Shown piece by piece: positions 1 to 9,256 of a stretch of 23,331 nucleotides of DNA (the stretch's first letter is position 1; each line of letters begins with the position of its first letter). The position numbers were made by a program, and so were the translations under genes. Source of the DNA: Parachlorella kessleri (Eukaryota; Chlorophyta; Trebouxiophyceae; Chlorellales; Chlorellaceae); NCBI GenBank assembly GCA_001598975.1, contig BBXU01001405.1, forward strand, positions 1-23,331, in the 5' to 3' direction. The notes under the pieces are model-generated. The model saw only the letters and a program-made list of their open reading frames with translations. It was not told the origin of the DNA and did no database searches.

Positions 1-222
1 TCGTTGACCGACTGCTGTTGGCTCCCATGAGCCAGGCTCCCTCGAGCATGTTGCTGAGCTCGTAGTGGGCCGCAGCTGGGGGGTCGGTTTTTACTTCAAG
101 TACGGCCCAACCCGGCGCAGTGCACTGTTGCTGATGGTGTGGCAAGCTCAGCACAGGGTGGCCGCACCGCCTCACCGCAAAGTCATACCCCACTGAGCCT
201 CCCTGTCACGCCCTGCCACTCA
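1..222. other. Left edge: downstream flank / 3' UTR of the GT4-like gene
   Basis: This stretch lies downstream of the stop codon of the minus-strand glycosyltransferase, so it should hold part of its 3' UTR. I see no convincing coding segment on either strand. There is no TTACA (TGTAA read on the minus strand), so the polyadenylation site is probably left of the window. Confidence 0.5.
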
Positions 223-3200
223 CTAACTCTCTGGTACCGGCGCTCTCTGAGAGAGTTCCTGGTCGATCTGTTTTAACCGCACCGCCACCGTTCGACCAAC
301 CGCGCTGGGAGAGTAGCGGGTCACCATTCTTACTCGTGCGGCCTGGCCTCTCCTTCTCGCCTCCCCGGGGTGTTCCACCACTTGCCGCATGAGCCGCCTC
401 AAGTGCTGTACCGAGGGCCTGCACAGACTGCACGGCAGGTAGTGCCATGAGATCACATGGTTATGTTGCCACCGCAGCTGCTGCTCTATCCAACGACAAG
501 CCAACATACAGTGGCCCTATACCCCCATAAGGGAGCAGCCAAGGCCTCCAGCCAACCCACCCACAAGGCCCCCCACACCGCCCCCAAGTCAAAGCCTCTC
601 CGCAAGATGTCTTCCTCAAGCCTGGTATGTCCTAGACCTTCCCGCACGTCAATGCCGTCAAACATTATGTCCGGACAATCAGCAGGGCCGCGCCCCCTGG
701 CTACCCACCACCCTCGTCAAATATCACCAGCGCCACTCACTGGCTGCCGTCCTGCTCCATGCCCTGGGCAGCCAGCGGGAAGGCCACGCTGTCGTCCAGG
801 TAGTCGACAGGGGCGCTCCAGTTGGTGGCAATCACCGGCAGCCCCATGCTCATGGCCTCCACAATGGGCAGACCCCACCCCTCACCCCTGCATGGGCATG
901 CCACAATGTTCAGGGTCGGGACACCAACACTGCCTCGCGGAGTAATATGCTTACAGGAGACAGGGTATCGAGAGCATGATGGGTAGGCCCCACCCCTCAA
1001 CCCTGCACGATGCCGGGGAGCGGGCAGGATGTTTAGGAGGCACCAAGATGGCGCCTGGGTGCTGGGGAAGACAACACGAAGAAGTGCAGCTGCCCCTCTA
1101 CAGGCTGTAGACCTGTAGCTGCAAGGAGAGCTGGTACAAGTGGGGTGAGTACTCAATGCGGCCATGGTAAGCTGGCTTTACGAAGGCAACAGCACCGGTA
1201 GCACAAACTGTCATCTCCCTATATGACTCCCAGCCACAGTACATGCCTAAATGTTTCAGTGCAGGTAGCTGCTCTGCACCTGGCTTCCTGTCACTCTGCA
1301 TGCTGCCGAAACGAGCAGAAAGTGCACATACCACAAGCTGCCCTGGTCTGAGCGGCAAGGCTACAGAGCAGCACCTGGTCAATGCAATGGGAAGCCTCAC
1401 GAAGCTGTTGGAGGGGCTCAATACCTTGTTGGGAACACAAACCCATCTGCCGCCTTGAAAAGACGTGGCAGTACCTTGTATGGGAGGTACTCCTGGACAG
1501 GCAAAACTGCCTACTTCATCGGCCGCACAGTGTGAGAGTCGCACCGGCTATTACTTCCAGCAGCAAGAGGGGAATCAGTGGCAAGCTGAGGTGCGGTCAT
1601 GGCACAACATACTCTGTCTCGCGATATCAACATTGATACATGCAACCCGGCCTGAACTGGAGCGACTTGCCCGCAAGCACCATTGGCCCCTCCGTTCATG
1701 TTTTGCCAGAGGGGGGTCTTCAACAGGCCGCCCAAGTCAAACACCCCTTGTTGGCCCCATCCTTTAGCCACTGGGCTGATACCCCTCACCTGAAAGTCAT
1801 ATACGGGCGGCAAGGTGCTGAAGTCCGCAGCAGCAATGCCAAGCTCTGCTGCCACCCAGCTCCTGATCCTATGGGTGGAGTTGAAGCCTTCCTCCTTTCC
1901 AAAAGGCAATGCCTTGACCAGGAGAGCCACCCTAGGCCTAGGCATCCGCTGCCCCTGGTGCCCCTGCCCCTGCTGCTTGGCCTGCTGTGCCTGCTGCCCT
2001 TCTTGCTGCTGCTGGCCATCACTATCCACCCTGAACTCCTCTAGGTACGCCCGCAGCAGCACGTCATAGCCCTTCCTCTTCTCCCAGGTGAAGGTCGAGA
2101 AGAACAGGAATGGCCTGTCCCCCTTCTCAGCAAGCACTCTCGGGCCGCTGCCCAGAACTAGGTTGGCGCGTGATAAGGGAAGCGGGGAGTGCTTGCCGGG
2201 GTCCCACAAATCTGTCTCGATTATCACCGGAACCAAATGAATCTTCGGACGTACCACCCCCTCCCGCCGGAACAACTGCAGCGGGAGCCACCCCGGTGGG
2301 GTAGGTTAGTCATGCTTCCTGGCGGAAGCCACGTCAAGATTACAACTGTGCAGGTCATCCACATTCCCAGCTTCACTGGTATGATGACTGTTCAACATGG
2401 GCCAGTGCTACTATGTTGGAGGCACAGCCGCTAAGCACCCTCACCTGGCGGGTATGCTCGGCAGGCACCCACAGCTCGTCAGTAGCATTCAGGTGAGGTA
2501 CCCAGCCAGGTAGTAGCCGGTCCGACTCCCACATTGTGCGGCCGATGAAGTAAGCGGACTTCTCCCGTGGGCAGGGGCTCTCCCCCGCCCTAAACAAAGG
2601 CGTGTCGGGCTCGGGAGTCGACCAGCAGCCTGCACAAGCGCAGCAGCAACAACTGCAGGTCCTCTAGCTGCTCCACCACTGCATGGAGTGGTTACCTACC
2701 AGTCCTCAGGTATTGCCTTCAGGATGGACAGGGCTGTCAGACAGTAACAGCTCAAACCTCACTTCAAAAGAGACAAAGGAGTGGCATGATGCGGTGGCCT
2801 GGCCCACCTGCGGGGCTGTGGCAAATGACAATGGAGGTGCCAACAAGGGCCGGTGGACGGGGCTGGGACATCAGATCCAGCACCGTGCTGCGGATGCTGG
2901 GGCCCACCTTCAGCACCTCCCCTAATGTGTTCCCGCTCCCACGTGGGCCCCACGTCCCATGCTGGGTGAGCCACAGCCTGTGCCACCAGCCAAAGGGGAG
3001 TATGGGTCACTTTGGGCTGAACAGGCAGGCAAGCAATCGCAGTGAATCACACCAGGGGGCCTCGCAGCAGAGTCCAAGGGAGTTCACTGCCAGCTCCAGC
3101 CCCCCAGATACAGGACAGAGAGAGCCCGTGAGAAAACCTCCTGCAGCTCCTTCCCTCGGTGGAGGATTTCTTAGAGAGGGAGAGATTAGTATCAAACAGT

Positions 3201-3691
3201 GCCTCAGACCGCCACGCCACGCAATCAACACCCTCGGACGGCCCTTATCCCTAGCTCTCACCTCTCCCGCGCCACCTCGGTTGTTCTGTGCAGGGCTAGA
3301 ACCAAGGACAAGGCATCCGTGCTGTAGCTGAGGCCTGCACAAACAGGTGAAAGGTGATGAAGCTACCGGCTGAAGCCTGCCGCATATGCCTTGCCTGCAC
3401 AGAAGGCAGGCTAACCTCCCACTGACCGGAAAGGAAAGGGGCGTGCCACCAGACCGCCCGCTGTATAGGATAAGAAGTGTTGCTGAGGTAGCGTCGCTGC
3501 AGGCCAACATAGGCCATGGCTGGCCGAGCTGTAATGGGAATGGACATACCAAGGGCAACGCCTGCTGCAACGCAAGCCGCTACAGCCAGCAAAAGCAGGG
3601 CGGCCCTCAGGAGCACAGGTGCCCCAGAAGTCGTGTTCAGTGTTATCAAAGCGTAGGGTTTAGAGCCCGTCAGAGTGGGCTCGCCACTCAT
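223..3691 (-). CDS. Type II membrane glycosyltransferase, GT-B fold, group 1 (GT4-like)
   Basis: Probably transfers a sugar from a nucleotide-sugar donor in the Golgi/ER lumen; donor and acceptor are unknown. Exons, 5' to 3' on the minus strand: 3691-3427, 3140-3053, 2977-2808, 2629-2445, 2275-1790, then a gap, then 887-741 and 418-223 (TAG at 223-225). The phases of these exons match, with 887-741 joining 418-223 at phase 2. The ATG at 3691 is followed by a hydrophobic signal anchor at about residues 26-49. Family marks are WWHAPFLSG, ICHSPAG, GRTMWESDR, WVPAEHTR, FSTFTWEKRKG and the retaining-GT signature EGWGLPIVE (E-x7-E), then PVIATNW. The last exon resembles the usual C-terminal helices (PSVQHLRRLMRQVVEHP). 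About 20-25 residues that the family has between PPVYDFQ and RGEGWG are not placed. A glutamine-rich insert lies in exon 5. Fold assignment is confident; substrate is not. Confidence 0.85.
1055..1104 (-). other. Tentative sixth exon of the GT4-like gene
   Basis: Between the exon ending at 1790 (phase 0) and the exon starting at 887 (needs phase 2), this 50-base segment has the right length class. It encodes PVEGQLHFFVLSSPAPR, where FFVLSS could stand for the family's AFVLPS strand before RGEGWG. It would bring the whole gene to 1587 coding bases, or 528 residues. Against it: the donor would be a poor GC site (CAG|GCGCC), and the family helix before it (LPxLYxAA) is missing. The true exon may differ, or the sequence here may be damaged. 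Confidence 0.25.
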
Positions 3692-4191
3692 CTTCAACCA
3701 GCATACCTACGAGCAGAAGCGAATTTCATATTATCAAAGCCTTCGAGCAGCCCGAAGCTAAGGAGAGGTCTCTAGAGGGTACGCTGTCCGACTTTGCGAC
3801 GAAAGGCGACCGAAACTGGGTAACACGGAACATAGGACGGGATAACGTATTTGAAGTTGTCTCAGTGGCCAGGCCACGCTCACTGACTGGAGCAGTCAGG
3901 TGATAGCGTGGCAGTATGCGACACCTTGGAGCACTGCAAAGACTTCATGTTTCATACCTCGACTGCATCAAGGTCGACGACTACTGGAGTGTTCAGGGCT
4001 CTGATTGAGAGATCGTGACCTGCGCAAAATGTGGAGGGTACCTTATAGGGTACCTGTAAGATACTGCACAGCACACTCTCTTCCTGCTGGCAGCTCCCTG
4101 CAGATCTCACCGCTAAGATGAGCACTGTGATATTGACATGAAAATTACATGCTGAAGCCCTGCAAGACAATTGGCACTGTGAGGGTGTCAT
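3692..4191. promoter_or_regulatory. Shared divergent promoter region between two glycosyltransferase genes
   Basis: 500 bases separate the ATG of the minus-strand GT4-like gene (3691) from the ATG of the plus-strand GT71-like gene (4192). Both 5' UTRs and both core promoters must fit here. No clear TATA box is visible. A 9-base direct repeat, AGGGTACCT, occurs at 4035-4043 and 4047-4055 with a 3-base spacer; its core GGTACC is itself palindromic, so it could bind a factor on either strand. Assigning a bidirectional promoter is inference from layout. Confidence 0.5.
4035..4055. repeat. 9-bp direct repeat AGGGTACCT in the divergent promoter
   Basis: Two perfect copies (4035-4043, 4047-4055) are separated by TAT, a 12-base period that is close to one helical turn. 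The core is palindromic. It lies about 140 bases upstream of the GT71-like ATG. A regulatory role is only suggested by position. Confidence 0.45.
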
Positions 4192-7100
4192 ATGACCTCG
4201 CTTCTTGACAGTGGTCGTGAAGTGCTTATCCTTCGGTTAGCTATTGCCTGCAGCGCACTACTGGTCGGCGCACTGACCTTGAGCCACTTATTCGTACGCA
4301 ATGGCTGGCGCCCTGGTGACATGCACAAGACTAGCGCGGACTTGCGCCTGGCGGAGTTGCAAAATCTCGTAGAAAGGGCTTGGCAGGTACGGTGGCTCTA
4401 ATAGAACTTCTCTTTCCTTGGTGGCTTGCCCCACCATCCTGAGACTGAAGTAACCAAGGCAGATTGGCTGCCAAACTGCAGGCTCAAGCAGAGAAAGATG
4501 AAGCCCTGCGGGAAAAGGACCGCCTGCTTGCCGAGAAGGAGATGCTCGTGCTAAAATGTACCGCACAGGTAACAGCAGGGTTGCTTGACACACTACTAGC
4601 CAAGCTTCCTGCAGGGTAGGCTCAGCCTCCAGGCAGGCTCAAGCCACTCCCGGTTCAGTGTATTCTGAGCTGAGCTGCACCTGCCCTTCCATGACAGAGG
4701 GTCGAGCTTCTGGCGAACAACGAGGAACCAGAAGTGAAGCGAGGCCCTGAAGTCACCAGCAAGGTGTGTGGTCTGAATACACTAATATGTGATTAGGTTG
4801 ACTGGCCCTGACCCTGGCCACCACTGCTGAAAAGCGAGTGGCGGCCGAGTGCTGCTGGAGAGTTTGTGGAAGACTATGCTGTGCTACAGTTCTTGGTCAG
4901 CAAGCCGCATGGTAAGAAGTCGGCCAGGTGACAGGCCTTGTAAACGCAGCTCCGCCTGCTTTGCAGGCTGAGGTGCCAGAAGAAAAGGCATTGCAGGGGG
5001 ACCTCGAAAAACGCCTGGAAGAGAAGGAGAGGGAACTTAACGAAGCGAGGCAGGGGCGGGGGCATTATGAGTTCATTTACAACGAACTTTTTTCTGAGGC
5101 CAGGGCTGGCTTGCGTAACGACGCCGTGGCCATGCGACATTATTTGCGCGACCACAACAGCACGCTGCGAGCAGCGTGGGAGGCGGCCACTTCAGCGCAG
5201 AGGCAGAGGGGCATAGTCATATCCGCTGGGGGGACCTACAGTACGGCAATGGTGAACGCGTTTGTAACAGTTTACGTGTTGCGGCACCACTTGGGCTGCC
5301 ACCTCCCTGTGGCCATCATGTGAGCTGCCGGAGGACTTTCTAACTCTCATTGTGGGTAGACAGTGCCTGGTTCTCCATCTAGGCTATCACTGCCGTAACG
5401 TGTTTTGTGACTGTGTTTGACATACCCTCCTTCACTTATCCTTGCGTAATAGCCATCATTGCATGTTCCAAACATCTATCAATTGCTTTGACCGATGTGT
5501 CTGACATGCGTCCGCAGGATTAGCATGCTTGCCGCAGGTACTGGGGCGAGTATGAGCAAGACCGGCCTTCAGACGAACTCCAAGCCTTCTTCAAGGTGCT
5601 TTGAAGAAGGCTTGTTCACAGGCAGGACCCACATACAGCTCTGCATCCGCTCACTTTCCTCAGTGCATTGCATGGATAACGGCTGCTACTGGGTGGCTTG
5701 CAGGATAAGGTGCCTGGTGTTGAGTTCATCGATGCTAGCAAGCTTCCATACCCGCCATACCAGCGCCCGCTGGCGCCCGTCAAGCCCGATGGCACCTTTG
5801 TTGGGCAAGTTACTGGTGTTGCGCACGCTCACTTGCGCCAGCTTTCAACTTTGGTTGGGTAGAATCCCTTCAAGCTGGGTATACCCTGGTTGCGGTAGGG
5901 CTCACGGCAACTCCCTCCCACTTGCTGATCACGAGGGTGTTCAGCTTGGACTTGGGGGTCAGTCAGTTCCCTCTCAGCCATCATTGGCTGCAACATTTCC
6001 TAGCACTGTGTTGCAGCACACATTGACCTTAGTTGTCATGATTTGTGTTGTCATGATTTGTGGCTGGCTATGGGAGTATAGGTTAGCCTGGGGGGAATGT
6101 GGGCCTGCAAGATTGCTGTGTGAGGGCTTCTGTTATGGTATCTGTTTGCAGGTGGAAGGTCAAAGTGTTCACAATATACGCAGCTCCTTTCCGAGAGGTA
6201 CGGTGTGATGGTTGTCAGCTTGGTTCTGACCAGTTTGCATTTCCGGTAGCCTCAACGGGGGACTGTCCCCTACATGTCATGGATCAAAGCCAGGCCTGGC
6301 GTCCTCAGTACTAGGAGAACAATGCTCGCCGGCCCCTCCACCCCAGCCAAAGCCGTTGATAGTTCTTATGCCTCCCTTGATGCAGGTGCTCTTTCTGGAC
6401 AGTGACGCACATCCAGTGCTGGACCCGACCTCCCTGTTTGACGAGGCCTCGTACAAGCAGCACGGCAACCTGTTCTGGCGAGACTTCTATGTAGGGGACG
6501 TAGGCATGTTCTCGGTCACGCCCATGTTTGCCGTATTCGGCCTGGAGCACCCCTGGACGAACCCTGACTCGCAGGCGGCTCAAACCGAGTCCGGCATAAT
6601 TCTCATGGACAGGTGACGCTTCCTAGCATTGACCACTACGACGGGTTCAATGCTATGTCGCTCTCTTTAGTGAGGGTGGCTGGTCGTGCGAACAGAGTTG
6701 AAGGCGAAATGTAGTGACAGGGGCGATGCAGTTATGCTCTGGGGCTTGCCTGAGTTCTGATCCAGCTGTGTGCTGTCTGTCCGGCTGCAGCTGAGAGGAA
6801 GGGCCAAAGCAGAGCTGCAGCGCATGAGCCGTCCGCCTGCCTCCTGTACATGACCATGTGCCTGCTGAGGGCCTCCTGCCAACACATGACAACTGACATA
6901 CACCTGCCTTCCTGCAGGCTGCAGAACTGGGACGTTCTCGAGTGGGTGCTTTTTGCCAACGCCCATGCTGAGGTCATCTACCGCACGACATACGGTGACA
7001 AGGAGACGTTCAGGCTGGGGTACCACCTGGCTGGCAAGGCGGCAAGCTTCCAGCAGGCAAGCCGGGGCCCTGTGCAACTGACAACTGGCCCGACGTGTTG

Positions 7101-8150
7101 ACTGCTCATCATACCAGGGACGGTGTTCACAGGCTATTGAACCATGCACGGTGATAGTGTTGCCGTGCAGGTGACCCATGCCCCGGCTTTCCTGTTTAGC
7201 ACGTGGCGGTGGAAGGTGAGGACGGGGCGTGCACAGCATCCCACATCTTCACGCATCACGCAGGCAGCCTGCTGGAATGCCGAGTGAGGCCGCCGTGCGC
7301 AAGGTGTCAACCAACCCGCTGCCCCGCTTGGCGCCTGCCTCTCTGCAGAGCATTGTTCAGTTCCACCCCAATGGCAGCGTCTTTTTCCACCACCGGACCC
7401 CCACCAAGTATGAGAGGGGTAGGCGGCCCGAGCACCCCAGCACCCACATCACGGCGCGGGCGTCCCCCGCCTTTGGCAGCCACATAGTGCACCACTACCT
7501 GCTGGAGAAAGCGCTGGATGACGTGGATGCGCAGGCAAGTACACAGTTGTGTTGGCCCCACTGCGGGGGACCCACGGCAGCATGGTCAGGTGGCGGTGCG
7601 CCGTTATAGACTAGACTAGACCAGGCGAGCACACAGCCTTGCATGTAGGACACACCCTCAGGGGGTTACGGTGGTGCCACGGGCCGCTTGGCTAGGACAG
7701 TAGGGCCGGCCAGCGTGTCGCCACAGGGCACAGTAGAGTGGGCCGTGAAGGAGCTCCGCAGGAGAGGGCAGACCCAAAGCCTATTGTGGTCCCCTGGCCG
7801 CTGGCGGGGAGGCAGACACTAAAAGCCCACCAGCCTCTTGTTGCCTCCATGTGTTGGACCAAGCTTGGTCACACCAGGTGCTGCCAGAGCAGCATCGCAG
7901 TCCTGCCGACGCAGCGTGGAACGGTTGTGCCATGCAGGCTGTTGTGGTGCATCACATGGACTGCCCGTACAGCCTGTACGATTGGCCAGCAGCCCAGCTG
8001 GAGTGCGCGCCAAAGTACAACGAAACGCAGCCGGGCCTGGACCAGCAGATACCCGTCTTTGAGCTCCCCCAGGGGAGCTACTTCCAGACTGCAGAGGCCG
8101 TCGGTGACAAAGGTTTTGACCTCCTGGAGAGGGAGGGCCCTCGCAGGTAG
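4192..8150 (+). CDS. MNN1-like (GT71) putative alpha-mannosyltransferase, type II membrane protein
   Basis: Predicted Golgi mannosyltransferase of the Mannosyltran_put / MNN1 (GT71) family, which uses GDP-mannose; the acceptor glycan is unknown. Exons: 4192-4386, 4482-4568, 4698-4763, 4967-5319, 5538-5595, 5704-5804, 6152-6197, 6386-6612, 6918-7056, 7171-7215, 7349-7534, 7938-8150. All phases agree and total 1716 bases (571 residues plus stop). A signal anchor spans about residues 12-34. Exons 2-4 encode a charged, heptad-like stem (for example ALREKDRLLAEKE). The catalytic part has GIVISAGG near residue 200, WKVKVFTIYAAPFRE, the metal-binding DxD in LDSDAHPVLDP (D307, D309), ESGIILMDR, YGDKETFRLG (403-412) and VQFHPNGSVFFHHR. 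Three introns appear to use GC donors (5805, 7057, 7535). The end is slightly uncertain because CAG|GTAG at the stop could be a donor, but the following AT-rich sequence looks like 3' UTR. Confidence 0.88.
5581..5614 (+). repeat. Perfect 14-bp inverted repeat across the exon 5 donor of the GT71-like gene
   Basis: CAAGCCTTCTTCAA (5581-5594) is the exact reverse complement of TTGAAGAAGGCTTG (5601-5614). The loop is 5595-5600, GGTGCT. The first arm is the last coding part of exon 5 and the second arm is intron, so the GT donor at 5596-5597 sits in the loop. In RNA a G-U pair could extend the stem, leaving a GUGC tetraloop. Confidence 0.85.
6032..6061 (+). repeat. 15-bp tandem duplication in intron 6 of the GT71-like gene
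   Basis: GTTGTCATGATTTGT occurs twice head-to-tail without mismatch (6032-6046, 6047-6061). It lies inside the intron that begins with a GC donor at 5805. It is probably a replication-slippage product. Confidence 0.8.
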
Positions 8151-8907
8151 CAAGCTGGAAGCACCCTAGCGCCTGTGCTGGGATGGCAGTGAGGTGGCTG
8201 CTAGGCTAGCGCAGTGCACGCATTGCGGGCTATCTAAGGATGTGGTATAGGGACGAGGGGAGTGGCAAGGAGGGTACGCTGACGTGATGACAGTACGTAA
8301 TCAGGGATCTGTCGTGACTGAAAAATGCAAAAGATGCGAAATGATATATATTCATTCCGTCCAGTCTAGCCCAGCTCTTCGCCCTGTTCGCACTACCTGC
8401 CTCCCATGCTAATATATTCACTATGGATCTCTCTTAAACCTCTTGCTGTCAATGTGCATCCCACTTTCTTAGACGTCTTGCAACAGTTTTGGTGTTCCAT
8501 TTCACAAATTGTTGTGTTCCCATATGAACCCCTTCGTGCTCTCTTGGAACTGCCTGGTTGGAGCGGATACTGGATGTGCAGTGGGGCCTACCTGAACGCT
8601 ACTGGTGGACCCCTCCACACCTGGTAAATAATGTTTGCGTGTATCTATGGCCAGGGCTCGCCAAGTGGCCTGGAGGAGACAGCAGGTCAGGCAGCAATAA
8701 GAGTCTGGGGTTCAGCTCACTTCAACCAAGATAATAGGCACGCTGCACATAGGAGGCAGTAACAGGGTGAAGGGACCAGGCAGGGAACCATGGTTAGCTG
8801 TCACCAAATTGGCAAGGCAGTGGCAAAGGGGGAACAATACATTGCACGGAGCCCGCACAGCAGCTGCTCATGTTATACATTCCCATGCCATCTTGTTGCA
8901 CATGCCT

Positions 8908-8912
8908 TGTAA
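8908..8912 (+). promoter_or_regulatory. Polyadenylation signal TGTAA for the GT71-like gene
   Basis: This is the first TGTAA I see on the plus strand after the stop codon at 8150. TGTAA is the established green-algal polyadenylation signal; cleavage usually follows 10-20 bases downstream. It implies a 3' UTR of about 770 bases. Confidence 0.6.
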
Positions 8913-8936
8913 GAAGAGAAGGGTGCGCCAGGCTCG

Positions 8937-8941
8937 TTACA
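8937..8941 (-). promoter_or_regulatory. Polyadenylation signal TGTAA (minus strand) for STIC2
   Basis: TTACA on the plus strand reads as TGTAA on the minus strand, about 315 bases after the STIC2 stop codon (9257-9259). It lies 24 bases beyond the plus-strand signal of the converging gene, so the two transcripts probably overlap at their tails. Confidence 0.6.
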
Positions 8942-9256
8942 CCAAGGCACCTGGGCTCATTTCGAAACAGGTTTCAGGGAAACAACAGCAATGCAGGGTC
9001 CCCACACAAAATTGCATGAAAAGCAACAATAGTTGCAAGTAAGCAGGGGGCGCCTGGAGGGAAAACTTTTTGAGGTGCAGCATCCAGATACGACGCTTGG
9101 AGCGCATCATCACAGGTCACATGCGGCCAGTCGTCAGCACGATACAACTCTCGCCCCTCTTGTCGTGCACAGTCAAGCCGGCAGGATGAAGGGGCTTCTG
9201 CTGAACTCCTTCGGCTAAAGTCCGCAGGGGTAAGAACGAGCCGCTGCAGCGCCAGC

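Larger units (their letters stand above)
8151..9256. other. Converging 3' UTRs of the GT71-like and STIC2 genes
   Basis: No gene is supported here. The segment 8230-8640 is visibly more AT-rich than the coding exons and fits a 3' UTR for the plus-strand gene, whose signal TGTAA is at 8908-8912. The minus-strand STIC2 signal is at 8937-8941. An open frame at 8406-8627 was considered as an extra terminal exon and not accepted. Confidence 0.6.

Noticed and set aside
4764..4966. Extra exon in the GT71-like gene ending at CATG|GTAAGA near 4911
   Set aside because: All readings are unnatural (Cys/Trp-rich) or give the wrong phase; joining 4763 to 4967 continues the charged stem in frame.
8406..8627. 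Possible extra terminal exon of the GT71-like gene (CAG|GTAG at the stop, open frame ending in GGPLHTW)
   Set aside because: Base composition is AT-rich like a 3' UTR, no family motif appears, and the upstream model already closes in frame with a stop.
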